Source: Lysobacter gummosus
Lineage (GTDB): Bacteria > Pseudomonadota > Gammaproteobacteria > Xanthomonadales > Xanthomonadaceae
Direction of reading: 5' to 3'
Length of the DNA stretch: 64,000 nt
Assembly (NCBI RefSeq): GCF_001442805.1
Contig: NZ_CP011131.1
Coordinates: 2,914,001 to 2,978,000, forward strand
The translations under genes and the position numbers were made by a program. The notes under the pieces are model-generated. The model had not been told where the DNA came from. It saw only the letters and a program-made list of their open reading frames with translations, and did not search any database. Positions within the stretch are counted from its first letter, which is position 1. Every line of letters begins with the position of its first letter. Of this stretch, positions 46,455 to 55,738 are shown one piece after another.

Positions 46455-47864
46455 TTACTCGAACGAACCGACCGAATCGTGGGCCAGGTTGTCGAAGCGG
46501 GTGTACTCGCCGAAGAACTTGAGCTTGAGCGAGCCGGTCGGGCCGGAACGCTGCTTGCCGATGATGACCTCGGCCAGACCTTTGTCCGGCGAGGTTTCCT
46601 TGTTGTAGTAATCGTCGCGGTAGATGAAGACGATCACGTCCGCGTCCTGCTCGATAGCGCCCGATTCGCGCAAGTCGGCCATCACCGGACGCTTGTCGGC
46701 GCGCTGTTCCAGCGAGCGGTTGAGCTGCGACAGCGCGATCACCGGCAGGTTGAGTTCCTTCGCCAGATGCTTGAGCGAGCGCGAGATTTCGGAAATTTCC
46801 GTGGCGCGGTTTTCGTTGTTGCCCGGCACCGACATCAGCTGCAGGTAGTCGATCACGATCAGACCCAGGTCGTGCTCGCGCTTGAGCCGGCGCGACTTGG
46901 CGCGCAGCACTTCCGGCGACAGGCCCGGGGTGTCGTCGATGAAGATCTTGACCTCGCGCAGTTGGCGGATCGCGCCGGTGACGCGCGCCCAGTCCTCGTC
47001 CTCGAGCTGGCCCGAGCGCAGGCGCTGGGCGTTGACGCGGCCGACCGAGGAGATCAGTCGCAGCGCCAGCTGGCTGGCGGACATTTCCATCGAGAACACC
47101 GCCACCGCTTTCTTGGTGCGGAACGCGGCATGCTCGGCGATGTTGAGGGCGAAGGCGGTCTTGCCCATCGCCGGACGCGCGGCGAGGATCAGCAGATCGG
47201 TGTTCTGCAGGCCGGCCGTCATCTCGTCGAATTCGGTGTAGCCGGTCGGGATGCCGGTGACCGAGCCGCCGTTGGCGTAGCGGGTCTGCAGCACGTCGAA
47301 GGCTTCCGACAGCGCCTTGGTGACCGGGGTGAAGTCGGTCCGGCCGCGGGCGCCGGCTTCGGCGATCGCGAACACCTGCTGCTCGGCCTTGGCCAGGATC
47401 TCGCCGCTGTCGCGGCCGTCGGGTTGAAAACCGTCGTTGACGATCTCGGTGCCGACCTCGATCAACTTGCGCATCACCGCCTTGTCGCGAACGATCTCGG
47501 CGTAGGCGGTGATGTTGGCAGCCGACGGCGTGGTCGTGGCCAGTTCGATCAGATAGGCGCCGCCGGCGACCTGCTCGGTCAGGCCTTGCGATTCGAACCA
47601 TTCGCCCAGGGTCACCGCGTCGAACGGTCGGCTCTTTTCCGCCAGCTCGCGGATCGCGCGGTAGATCAGCTGGTGATCGCGGCGGTAGAAGTCTTCTTCG
47701 ACGATCTGGTCGGCGACGCGGTCGTAGGCGTCGGGCGCGAGCATGAGGCCGCCGAGCACGGCCTGTTCGGCCTCCACCGACTGCGGCGGGACGCGCAGCT
47801 GGTCGATGCGCTGTTCGGCGCGGGTCTCGAAACGTTTTTCGCCACGGAATCCGCGTGCGCTCAT
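46455..47864 (-). CDS. dnaB: Replicative DNA helicase DnaB
   Basis: 469 residues from ATG 47864 (MSARGFRGEKRFE); the frame is open 14 codons further. The N-terminal primase-binding domain begins VPPQSVEAEQAVLGGL. The RecA-type ATPase domain has Walker A ARPAMGKTAFA, and later blocks LIVIDYLQLM, ALSQLNRSLEQR and SGAIEQDADVI. It unwinds the replication fork as a hexamer. It follows rplI on the same strand in the order rpsF-rpsR-rplI-dnaB seen in many gammaproteobacteria. No intein is present. Confidence 0.97.
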   Translation of the reverse strand: MSARGFRGEKRFETRAEQRIDQLRVPPQSVEAEQAVLGGLMLAPDAYDRVADQIVEEDFYRRDHQLIYRAIRELAEKSRPFDAVTLGEWFESQGLTEQVAGGAYLIELATTTPSAANITAYAEIVRDKAVMRKLIEVGTEIVNDGFQPDGRDSGEILAKAEQQVFAIAEAGARGRTDFTPVTKALSEAFDVLQTRYANGGSVTGIPTGYTEFDEMTAGLQNTDLLILAARPAMGKTAFALNIAEHAAFRTKKAVAVFSMEMSASQLALRLISSVGRVNAQRLRSGQLEDEDWARVTGAIRQLREVKIFIDDTPGLSPEVLRAKSRRLKREHDLGLIVIDYLQLMSVPGNNENRATEISEISRSLKHLAKELNLPVIALSQLNRSLEQRADKRPVMADLRESGAIEQDADVIVFIYRDDYYNKETSPDKGLAEVIIGKQRSGPTGSLKLKFFGEYTRFDNLAHDSVGSFE

Positions 47865-48192
47865 CGGGGAGACGATCCTCGTCGGGTCGGCCGTGTGCAC
47901 GGCCAATCGAGCCGGTCAGGGCTCAGGGGCTTGCGTGGCGTGCCGGCCGATTCGGACTGGACGCGTCGTCGGGACCAGTCGCTGCACTCTCGGGTCGGAC
48001 ACGCATCCTAGTCGCGATGCCTTGCGGTCGGTTGCAGATAGAACTGTGGCCAAGCTGTGGATAAGAGGTGGGCAATTGTGCTCACCGGTATGTCACAGCC
48101 CAATCTCACCGCGTGAGAACCAGCCACGGCGCGGTTCGCCATGTGCGCGCGCGACGCGCAGTGGCTGCCGCGGAATGCTTGTCGATCGCCGC

Positions 48193-48224
48193 AAAAACGA
48201 AGGGCGCCTCGCGGCGCCCTCGTT
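48193..48224 (-). terminator. Terminator after rplI
   Basis: Stem GGGCGCC / GGCGCCC with loop TCGC and flanking A:T pairs, followed on the minus strand by TTTTTGC, 21 bases past the rplI stop. It separates the ribosomal genes from dnaB. Confidence 0.85.
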
Positions 48225-48244
48225 CGTACCGCGTCAGGCTCGGA

Positions 48245-48697
48245 TCAGGCGACTTCGCCGGCGACCGTGACCTTGACGGTGATTTCGACGTCGGCGTGCA
48301 GGTGGATCAGCACGTCGTACTCGCCGGTGCGGCGGATCGGGCCTTCGCCCATGATCACTTCCGACTTGTTGACCGGGTAGCCGGCCTTGGTCAGCGCCTC
48401 GGCGATATCGCGCGGGGTCACCGAACCGTACAGCTTGCCTTCGGTCGCGGCGTTGGCGTGGACGGTCACCGTGGCGCCTTCCAGCTTGGCCTTGCGGCCT
48501 TCGGCGCCTTCGAGCTGCGACTTGGCCTTGGCTTCGTACTCAGCGCGACGGGTTTCGAACTCGGCCAGGTTGCTGGCGGTGGCCGGAACGGCCTTGCCCT
48601 GCGGGACCAGGAAGTTGCGGCCGTAGCCCGGCTTCACGTTGACCTTGTCGCCGAGGTTGCCGAGGTTGGTGACTTTCTGCAGGAGGATCAGTTGCAT
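48245..48697 (-). CDS. rplI: 50S ribosomal protein L9
   Basis: 150 residues, full length. The N-terminal signature [36 protein letters not shown] is diagnostic of bL9, followed by the long central helix and the C-terminal rRNA-binding domain. A GGAG site precedes the ATG. It is third in the rpsF-rpsR-rplI set, 164 bases after rpsR; that spacer holds an inverted repeat. Confidence 0.98.
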   Translation of the reverse strand: MQLILLQKVTNLGNLGDKVNVKPGYGRNFLVPQGKAVPATASNLAEFETRRAEYEAKAKSQLEGAEGRKAKLEGATVTVHANAATEGKLYGSVTPRDIAEALTKAGYPVNKSEVIMGEGPIRRTGEYDVLIHLHADVEITVKVTVAGEVA

Positions 48698-48775
48698 GGG
48701 ATTGCTCCGTATTCGTTAGCGGGCCTGTAGGTCCGCAGCGGGATTCGCTGTCCGAAGAAGCGAGGAGTGAGTTCA

Positions 48776-48827
48776 GAGGAGTGAGAAGTGAGTAAAAGCA
48801 AAAGCTCTCTCTCGTTTCTCACTCCTC
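48776..48827. repeat. Inverted repeat in the rpsR-rplI spacer
   Basis: Twelve-base arms GAGGAGTGAGAA and TTCTCACTCCTC enclose a 28-base loop. Further GGAGTGAG copies lie at 48763 and, inverted, near 48846. It could fold in the mRNA between rpsR and rplI and act as a partial terminator or processing site. Confidence 0.7.
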
Positions 48828-48861
48828 CAGGGCGGCAAAGCCGCCACTCACTCCTACGCCG

Positions 48862-49092
48862 TTAGGCGTTGTGATTGTCGGTATACGGGATCAGCGCGAG
48901 GAAACGAGCGCGCTTGACCGCCGTGGCCAGCTGACGCTGGTACTTGGACTTGGTGCCGGTGACCCGGCTCGGCACGATCTTGCCGGTCTCGGTCAGGTAC
49001 TGGCGCAGGGTGTTGAGATCCTTGTAATCGATCTCTTTGACGCCCTCGGCGGTGAACTTGCAGAACTTGCGGCGACGGAAGAACTTGGACAT
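48862..49092 (-). CDS. rpsR: 30S ribosomal protein S18
   Basis: 76 residues. The whole chain ([17 protein letters not shown]..., [49 protein letters not shown]) is diagnostic of bS18. It binds S6 and 16S rRNA in the small subunit platform. It starts 11 bases after rpsF with a GAGGA site, so the two are coupled. Confidence 0.98.
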   Translation of the reverse strand: MSKFFRRRKFCKFTAEGVKEIDYKDLNTLRQYLTETGKIVPSRVTGTKSKYQRQLATAVKRARFLALIPYTDNHNA

Positions 49093-49103
49093 GGGGGCAA
49101 TCC

Positions 49104-49532
49104 TCAGGCGGCTTCGGCGTTGTCTTCGGCGCTGTCGGCGGTGCCGACGGCGTTGTCGCTGTCATCGTCGCGACGACGGCGTTCGCCACGCTCGGGCTTG
49201 TCGCCCTTCTCGTCCTTGAACTTCATGATCAGGGACTGTTCGGTGTCGGCGTCGTCGCGCTTCATGACCAGGTGACGCAGCACGGCATCGTTGAAACGGA
49301 AACCGTCGACCAGCTCGTTGAGCACGGTCTGGGTGACTTCGATGTTCAGCAGGACGTAGTGGGCCTTGACCAGGTTCGAGATCGGGTAAGCCAGCTGACG
49401 GCGGCCCCAATCTTCGAGACGGTGGATCTTGCCTTCACCGGCTTCGATCAGCGACTTGTAGCGCTCGATCATGGCCGGCACCTGCTCGCTCTGGTCGGGA
49501 TGGACCAGGAACACGACTTCGTAATGACGCAT
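49104..49532 (-). CDS. rpsF: 30S ribosomal protein S6
   Basis: 142 residues from ATG 49532 ([17 protein letters not shown]) with an AAGGA site; the open frame extends further but without sense. The fold core is standard bS6 ([26 protein letters not shown]). The C-terminal 40 residues form a charged tail ([16 protein letters not shown]...), longer than in E. coli before glutamylation. First gene of the ribosomal set; its leader carries a candidate S6:S18 binding structure. Confidence 0.98.
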   Translation of the reverse strand: MRHYEVVFLVHPDQSEQVPAMIERYKSLIEAGEGKIHRLEDWGRRQLAYPISNLVKAHYVLLNIEVTQTVLNELVDGFRFNDAVLRHLVMKRDDADTEQSLIMKFKDEKGDKPERGERRRRDDDSDNAVGTADSAEDNAEAA

Positions 49533-49579
49533 GGTGTGATTCCTTGTGGATGAGGGATCGCCGAGGGCGACCCGATTCA

Positions 49580-49612
49580 GCCCCCCAAGACCCGCATCAG
49601 GTCCGGTGGAGC
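49580..49612 (-). promoter_or_regulatory. Candidate S6:S18-binding leader RNA of rpsF
   Basis: 48 bases upstream of rpsF the transcript reads GCTCCACCGGACC, loop TGATGC, then GGGTCTTGGGGGGC. The inner stem is GACC/GGGTC, the outer stem GCTCC/GGGGGC, and the internal loop contains CACCG. A CACCG internal loop is, as I recall, the hallmark of the known S6:S18 autoregulatory motif upstream of rpsF in many bacteria. The rest of the 346-base gap up to 49878 shows no gene. Confidence 0.5.
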
Positions 49613-49878
49613 AAGGTCCCGACACGGCCGCAGGCCATGTGGGAGCCGGAAAGTATGGCAGGGACAGGGGCTTACGTGCAAATCGACGCCAGGGCGGCGA
49701 ACGGGGCCGGCGATCCGGATGCGGGCCCGAAGCCCGGTCGAACGACAGGCCGCCCCGTTGCCGGGACCGCGCGGTCGGGCCGCCTCAGGCCGGCGGCCGC
49801 GGCGGGCGCCGTGATCCGATCACGGCGCATGTTTTCGCAAAACCTTAAATAAAACCCGCAAGCAATTGAATTAATTAA

Positions 49879-51669
49879 TCAGGCACGCTTCTTACTGGCG
49901 ATCCATGCATCGATATGCTTCTCCAGCACGCTCAGCGGCACCGAGCCGGTCGAGAGCACTTCATCGTTGAAATCGCGCAGATCGAAGTCCTTGCCCAGCG
50001 CCTGGCGCGAGCGCTCGCGCAGCTCGGAAATCTTGAGCTGGCCGATCTTGTATGCCAGCGCCTGCCCCGGGGTGCCGATGTAGCGGTCGATCTCGTTGAC
50101 CACGTCCTGTTCGGTCTTGGGCGCGTTGTCGGTGAAGAACTTGATCGCCTGCTCGCGGCTCCAGCCCTTGGCGTGCATGCCGGTGTCGACCACCAGCCGC
50201 ACCGCCCGCCACATGTCGTAGGACAGCTGGCCCATGCGGTCGTAGGGATCGTCGTACAGGCCCATGTCGTAGCCCAGGCGCTCGGCGTACAGGCCCCAAC
50301 CCTCGCCGTAGGCGACGAAGTAACCGGTGCGGCGGAACATCGGCGCGTCGGGCAGCTCCAGGCCGCGGGCGAACTGGAAGTGATGGCCCGGCACCGCTTC
50401 GTGCAGCGACAGCGGAATCATTTCCCAGGTCGGGCGCATCTCGGGCTTGTACAGGTTGACGTAGTAGAACCCCGCGCGGCTGCCGTCCACGGCGCCGGCC
50501 AGGTAATAGGCGGTGGTGGTGTCGGGCGCGATGTTGTCCGGGATCGGGCGCACGCCGTAGGGCTGGCGCGGGATGATCTTGGAGATCTTCACCAGTTCCG
50601 GATCGATCCGCTTGGCGGCCGCCTGGTACGCCTCCAGCAATTCGGCCGGGGTCTTGTGGAAGAACTTCGGATCGGTGCGCAGGTAATGGAAGAACGCCGG
50701 CAAGTCGCCCTTGAAGCCGACCTCGCTCTTGATCTTCTCCATCTCGGCGCGGATGCGCGCGACTTCCTTCAGGCCGATCTGGTGGATCGCCTCCGCGCTC
50801 AGGTCGGTGGTGGTGTAGTCGGCGGCGAGGAAGTCGTAATAGGCCTTGCCGTCGGGCAGGTCGCCGGCGGCGATGGTGGCGCGGGTGTTCGGCAGATACT
50901 CCTTGTCGAAGAACTCGCCGAAGCGGCGGTAGGCCGGCACCAGGGTTTCGCTGATCACCTTCCTGGCCTCGGCCTGCAGCGCGCTGCGCTCGGCCGCCGG
51001 AATGCTGTCGGGGAAACGGGCGAAGGGCTTGTAGAACGGGCTCTTGCTCGGATCGGTCACGACCTGCTTGGCGATCTGGGCCGGCACGCGCTGCATCAGC
51101 ACTCGCGGCGGGGTAAGGCCGGCCTTGACGCCCTCGCGCAGCAGCGCCTGGTTCTGTTCGATCACCAATGGCACCGCGCGCATGCGCGCGAGCCAGTCGC
51201 GGTAGTCCTTGACCTCGGAAAAGCTCAGCGCTTCGACTACGCCGTCCAGGGTCTGCACCCCGCCCTGCTGGCTCAGCGGCATCAGGTATTCACGATACTT
51301 CTGCCGCTGGATCGATCTTTCCAGGTTCCAGGCGAATACGTCGTAGTTGAGCTGATCGTCCACCGACAACTGGCCGCGGTCGATCGCCTTGAGCTCGGCG
51401 AGCGCCTTGCGATCGCCTTCGGCCCGCGCCTGGATCGCGCTCAGGCTCTGGTCGGTCCAGCGGTCGTTGTAGCGCTTGTCGCCGTTGTAGCTGGCGCCTT
51501 CGGGACTTTCGCGCAGGCCGCGTTCCCATTGCGCGTCGAACAAGCGGAACAAGGCTTGCGCCGAGGCGTTGCGGGTGGGCGTGGCGGTGGCGGACGCCGC
51601 AGGCGCGGCGGCGACGGAAGTAGCGCACGCGCAGGCCAGGGCCGAGGCGAGCAGCACGGAACGAAGCAT
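49879..51669 (-). CDS. Exported DUF885-family zinc peptidase
   Basis: 596 residues from ATG 51669 with a signal peptide (near VAA-AP). DUF885 proteins are gluzincin-like metallopeptidases; here the active site is HEAVPGHH at about 410 (the family's HExxxGH variant), followed by the glutamate-bearing GYFVAYGEGWGLYAERLG. The helical remainder fits the family length of about 590. Probably a periplasmic or secreted carboxypeptidase-like enzyme. It is convergent with no gene and divergent from the glycosyltransferase at 51925. Confidence 0.88.
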   Translation of the reverse strand: MLRSVLLASALACACATSVAAAPAASATATPTRNASAQALFRLFDAQWERGLRESPEGASYNGDKRYNDRWTDQSLSAIQARAEGDRKALAELKAIDRGQLSVDDQLNYDVFAWNLERSIQRQKYREYLMPLSQQGGVQTLDGVVEALSFSEVKDYRDWLARMRAVPLVIEQNQALLREGVKAGLTPPRVLMQRVPAQIAKQVVTDPSKSPFYKPFARFPDSIPAAERSALQAEARKVISETLVPAYRRFGEFFDKEYLPNTRATIAAGDLPDGKAYYDFLAADYTTTDLSAEAIHQIGLKEVARIRAEMEKIKSEVGFKGDLPAFFHYLRTDPKFFHKTPAELLEAYQAAAKRIDPELVKISKIIPRQPYGVRPIPDNIAPDTTTAYYLAGAVDGSRAGFYYVNLYKPEMRPTWEMIPLSLHEAVPGHHFQFARGLELPDAPMFRRTGYFVAYGEGWGLYAERLGYDMGLYDDPYDRMGQLSYDMWRAVRLVVDTGMHAKGWSREQAIKFFTDNAPKTEQDVVNEIDRYIGTPGQALAYKIGQLKISELRERSRQALGKDFDLRDFNDEVLSTGSVPLSVLEKHIDAWIASKKRA

Positions 51670-51924
51670 GTGGGATTTCCAGCGAGGCGATCGCCGCAGT
51701 CTAGCCGCCGGACCCGGGCGCGGCCGCGTGACGAAAGATGGGGGGCCGTCATGCCGATGCGCGACTCGGATCGACCGGGCGAGACGCGTTTTCCCTAACC
51801 GGCCATGAATCGGCTCACATCGGCGACGTTCCATTTCGTTACCATGTGAAAAATCTCTGTCATATCAATGCCCTGCCCGCTGTCGCGGCAGCGCACATCC
51901 GCTCAATCGGGATTCGCCATACAG

Positions 51925-52914
51925 ATGCCTACCCACGCCGCGCCCGACCGGATCGCCGTGATCATCCCCAGCTACAAGGTGCGCCGGCACATCCTGGCCG
52001 TCATCGACGCGATCGGGCCGGAGGTCGAGCGCGTCTACGTGGTCGATGACCAGTGCCCGGACGAGAGCGGACGCTACGTCGCGGAAAACTGCCGCGACCC
52101 GCGCGTGGTAGTGCTGCGTCATGAGGCCAACCAGGGCGTCGGTGGCGCGGTCATGACCGGCTATGCGGCGGCGGCGGCGGACGGCTTCACCATCGCCGTG
52201 AAGATCGACGGCGACGGCCAGATGGACCCGCGCCTGCTGCCCATTTTCGTCCAGCCCATCCTCGAAGGCCGCGCCGACTACACCAAGGGCAACCGCTTCT
52301 ACGATCTGTCGCAGATCCAGCGCATGCCCAAGATCCGCCTGATCGGCAACGCCGGCCTGTCGTTCCTGAGCAAGCTGTCGACCGGCTACTGGAATACCTT
52401 CGACCCCACCAACGGCTACACCGCCATCCACACCCGGGTCGCCGCGCACCTTCCGTTCGACCGCATCAGCCGCCGCTATTTCTTCGAGACCGACATGCTG
52501 TTCCGGCTCAACATCGCCCGCGCGACCGTGCTGGACATCCCGATGGACGCGGTCTACGCCGACGAAGAAAGCAACCTGCACATCCGCAAGATCTTCGGCG
52601 AATTTCTCGGCAAGCACATCCGCAATTTCTTCAAGCGCATCTTCTACAACTACTTCCTGCGCGACATGTCGGCCGCGTCGCTGGAACTGGCGTTCGGCAG
52701 CCTGCTCATCGCCTTCGGCCTGATCTACGGCTGCTGGCAGTGGTTTTCGTCCATGCAGTTGGGCGTGACCACGCCGGCCGGCTCGGTGATGCTGGCGGCG
52801 CTGCCGTTGATCGTGGGCTTGCAGTTCGTGCTTGCTTTCGTTTCGTTCGACGTAGCCAATGTTCCGGCCCGCACCATCGCTCCCCTGCTGCCGGACACGT
52901 TTCGCAATAGATAA
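51925..52914 (+). CDS. GT2 glycosyltransferase, GtrB/DPM-like
   Basis: 329 residues from ATG 51925. GT-A fold: IPSYKVRRH, the sugar-nucleotide DD (41-42), and DGDGQMDP (95-102) for metal binding; then GNAGLSFLSKLSTG and the acceptor-side CYADEESN-like region (VYADEESN). Two C-terminal membrane helices (about 245-300) anchor it in the inner membrane. Such enzymes load a sugar onto undecaprenyl or dolichyl phosphate. The next gene on the strand is a large GT-C type membrane protein, which fits a two-step system in which the lipid-linked sugar is used on the outer face. Confidence 0.85.
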   Translation: MPTHAAPDRIAVIIPSYKVRRHILAVIDAIGPEVERVYVVDDQCPDESGRYVAENCRDPRVVVLRHEANQGVGGAVMTGYAAAAADGFTIAVKIDGDGQMDPRLLPIFVQPILEGRADYTKGNRFYDLSQIQRMPKIRLIGNAGLSFLSKLSTGYWNTFDPTNGYTAIHTRVAAHLPFDRISRRYFFETDMLFRLNIARATVLDIPMDAVYADEESNLHIRKIFGEFLGKHIRNFFKRIFYNYFLRDMSAASLELAFGSLLIAFGLIYGCWQWFSSMQLGVTTPAGSVMLAALPLIVGLQFVLAFVSFDVANVPARTIAPLLPDTFRNR

Positions 52915-53005
52915 AGGCCCGGCACCCGCGCTCCGTCGGCTCGACAGTCGATCGGCGGCGCGCACCGAGCCGCGCGCCTCATCTTCACCATAAGGACAAG
53001 TTCTG

Positions 53006-55135
53006 TTGAAGCTCGACCAGCCGACCCGTTTTAATCACTGGAATGCAGTTCTCGCGCTCGGCGCCGTCGCGGTGCTGGCGGCGATCATTGCGCGCGATAC
53101 CGGCCTGTACGCATCGGTATTCGGCGATGAATGGACTTACAGCTCCAACTCGCGCCTGGCTCCGATCGCTGATGCGAAAATCCCGTCCTATCTGTATTTG
53201 TGGATATTCCGGCTGACCAATCAATGCGGCGCCGACTTTCTGAGCTGTGCCCGCTGGTTGAACGCGATTTTCTTCGTAGCCGCGGCTCCCTTCATCTACG
53301 CGGTACTCAAGCCTTACACCAGCCCGGGAAAAGCCGTGGCGCTGACGCTGGTCGCTATCGCCGCGCCGGCCAATTCGTTCACCACCTTGTTCATGCCCGA
53401 ATCGCTGTACTTCTTCATGTTCTGGGTGTTGAGCTTCATGGCGCTGCGTCCGTATGCCGCCCGGCCTTGGCGATACGCAGCCCAATGCGGCGCGGTTCTT
53501 GGCTTGATGTGTCTGGTCAAGCTGCATGCCTTGTTCTTGCTGGGCGGCCTGTGCGCCTTCGTGCTGATCGACGCGCTGTGGCCCGGAGTGCGCGGCCGGC
53601 TTAAACCGGCATTGATCGTACTGGCCGCGACCGTCGCGGTGTTCTTCGCGGTGCGCTTCGGCCTGGGCTATGTGCTCGGCGGAAAGGGCGCGTTGAGCTT
53701 GATGGGCGAGTTCTATTCGACCCAGGCGAACGTGAGCAAGGGACAGCTTCCGCTGGACGCGCTGATCTGGAACACGATGAAGTCCGGCTGGGGGCATGTG
53801 ATCGGGCTGTGCATGCTGTTCGGACCCTTGCTGGTCGCCGCCGTGTTCAATCTGGTGCGCGGCAACGACGAGCAGTCGCAACGCGCGCGCAGCGCGGTCC
53901 TGTTCGGACTGACCATGTTGGCGGCGCTGGTGACCATCACCGCGTACTTCACCGCCAGCATGAGCTACAGCGAAAACATCGGCCGCCTGCACCAGCGCTA
54001 TTACGATTTCTGCTTGCCGCTGCTGTTGCTCGGTCCGCTCGCCTGGCGCGGGCTGGAGGCCCATCCGGCGGCGTGGAAGCAGGCACTTACCCGTGCCGCG
54101 ACCGTGATCATCGCGCTGCTGATGCTGTATGCGGCCACCATCGGGCTTCGGCTCTACACCCCGTATTTCGTCGATTCGCCCGAACTGAGCTGGGTCCAGG
54201 GCCGGCGACTGTTGCCGGCGCTGGTCGGCGGCATCGGCGCGATCGCCTGCTTGAGTTTCATTTTCGGCCACTGGCGCAAGGCCCGTCTGGCCGCCCTGGG
54301 CTACTACGTGCTGATCGTCGCCGCGGGCACGGCGGCGGCGACGGTGACGACGCGTTCGCGCACCTACGCCGACGTGTTCGTGCAGGCAGGACAGTTGCTT
54401 CGGACTCAGTATCCCGATGTCGCCCGACATGGGCAGTTGGTGGGCGATCAACATGCCGGACTGCTCAAGGCGAAGTTCTATGCCGACTCGAATGCGCTCG
54501 AAGTCGTCGCCACCAATCCCAGCGGCAGCTTCGACAAAGGTCTGGACTGGACGCGCGATAGCGCGGTGTTGTTCGACGATTGGGAACTGCCGCCCGGCAG
54601 TTACCACCGCAAGCGGGCGTACGAGGGTTTCACCGTCTACTGGTTGCGCAAGCGCGACACGCTGGATTTCAGCAAGCCGCTGCCGGCTTCGGTGAAATCG
54701 GCGCAAGGCCTGGCGGCGCCGGAATCGTTCGGACGCTGGTCGCAGGGCAAGGAAGTCGTGCTCGTTCTCAATGAACCGATCTCCGGCGACCTGCAGGTGA
54801 CGGTCGAAGCCAGCGCGTTCGGGCCCAACGTCGGTCAAACTTTCGCCATTGCGCTCGGTGACGTGGAGCAGCCGCTGCAATTGGGGACTACGGCGCAGGT
54901 CCACACGTTGTACTTTCCCGATGTGGTCGATGCACGCAGCTTGGTGATTCGTGTGCCGCAGCCGACCTCGCCGCAGCAGCTCGGGATCGGTCAGGATCCG
55001 CGCCTACTCGGCATTTCCCTGGTCCGGTTGAGCATGGGTCCGAAAAACAACCAGCCCGTGCGCGTCTGCGACCGTCTCGCCGCAGACTGCCACGCTGCCG
55101 CCGACGGCGGGCCTTCCGGCCAGCCGCAGAAGTGA
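53006..55135 (+). CDS. Large membrane glycosyltransferase-like protein with C-terminal DUF7024-like domain
   Basis: 709 residues, apparently from a TTG start at 53006 (TAAGGAC site 8 bases before). About ten membrane helices (1-460) follow; the first periplasmic loop has GDEWTYSS, Asp41-Glu42, like the catalytic acidic pair of GT-C enzymes such as ArnT. The last 240 residues are periplasmic: a region with HADDLKAKFYAD-like character, then a beta-rich part (VVLVLNEPISGDLQVTVEASAFGPNVGQ...) resembling DUF7024. It follows the GtrB-like gene by 92 bases, so it probably transfers the lipid-linked sugar to an envelope glycan. The acceptor is unknown. Confidence 0.75.
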   Translation: MKLDQPTRFNHWNAVLALGAVAVLAAIIARDTGLYASVFGDEWTYSSNSRLAPIADAKIPSYLYLWIFRLTNQCGADFLSCARWLNAIFFVAAAPFIYAVLKPYTSPGKAVALTLVAIAAPANSFTTLFMPESLYFFMFWVLSFMALRPYAARPWRYAAQCGAVLGLMCLVKLHALFLLGGLCAFVLIDALWPGVRGRLKPALIVLAATVAVFFAVRFGLGYVLGGKGALSLMGEFYSTQANVSKGQLPLDALIWNTMKSGWGHVIGLCMLFGPLLVAAVFNLVRGNDEQSQRARSAVLFGLTMLAALVTITAYFTASMSYSENIGRLHQRYYDFCLPLLLLGPLAWRGLEAHPAAWKQALTRAATVIIALLMLYAATIGLRLYTPYFVDSPELSWVQGRRLLPALVGGIGAIACLSFIFGHWRKARLAALGYYVLIVAAGTAAATVTTRSRTYADVFVQAGQLLRTQYPDVARHGQLVGDQHAGLLKAKFYADSNALEVVATNPSGSFDKGLDWTRDSAVLFDDWELPPGSYHRKRAYEGFTVYWLRKRDTLDFSKPLPASVKSAQGLAAPESFGRWSQGKEVVLVLNEPISGDLQVTVEASAFGPNVGQTFAIALGDVEQPLQLGTTAQVHTLYFPDVVDARSLVIRVPQPTSPQQLGIGQDPRLLGISLVRLSMGPKNNQPVRVCDRLAADCHAAADGGPSGQPQK

Positions 55136-55171
55136 TGTGAATCCGCCGGCCCGGTTTCGGGCCGCGCGACT

Positions 55172-55510
55172 TCAGGCCGCGTCGGCCTGCGTGGTGAAGC
55201 TCTCCCCGCAACCGCATTCGGCGGTGGCGTTGGGGTTCTGGAACACGAACATCTCGCCCAGGCCCTGCTTGAGGAAATCGATGCGGGTGCCTTCGACCAG
55301 CGGCAGGCTGATCGGATCGACGTAGATGCGTACGCCGTCCTGTTCGAACACGGTGTCGCCGGCGCGTTCTTCGCGGGCCAGGTCGGCGGTGTGCTGCCAG
55401 CCCGAACAACCGGTGCGGGTCACGCCGAAACGCAGGCCCAGGGCGGTCGGCGTCTCGGCCAGGAAGGTCTGGACGCGGGCAAGAGCGGCGGGAGCGAGGG
55501 TGACGGGCAT
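55172..55510 (-). CDS. Iron-sulfur cluster insertion protein, IscA/ErpA family
   Basis: 112 residues. The A-type carrier signature is complete: Cys35 in TRTGCSGW, and Cys99 and Cys101 in ECGCGESF. It carries Fe-S clusters to target enzymes in the cytoplasm. The subfamily (IscA, SufA or ErpA) is not clear from the motifs, so no symbol is given. The start ATG 55510 gives MPVTLAPAALARVQ. It is downstream of the DUF2891 gene on the same strand, with 228 bases between. Confidence 0.93.
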   Translation of the reverse strand: MPVTLAPAALARVQTFLAETPTALGLRFGVTRTGCSGWQHTADLAREERAGDTVFEQDGVRIYVDPISLPLVEGTRIDFLKQGLGEMFVFQNPNATAECGCGESFTTQADAA

Positions 55511-55738
55511 GACGGTACTCGTAGGATGCGGCTCGACGGGTTGGCTGAGCCGGTCGGTCCGGCCGGCTGCGATGGTTCACCGATGGCGGAATCTTATCAG
55601 TCCGGCATTCGGGGGCTGTACCCGATATGGCGGCATGTGCGGCCGGTTCAAGCCGGGCTGAACCGGCCGCGGTGCCCGGCCTGGCTGCGGTTCGGGCTTC
55701 GATCGGCGTCGATCAGCCCCGATCCTCGACGATCGGGG

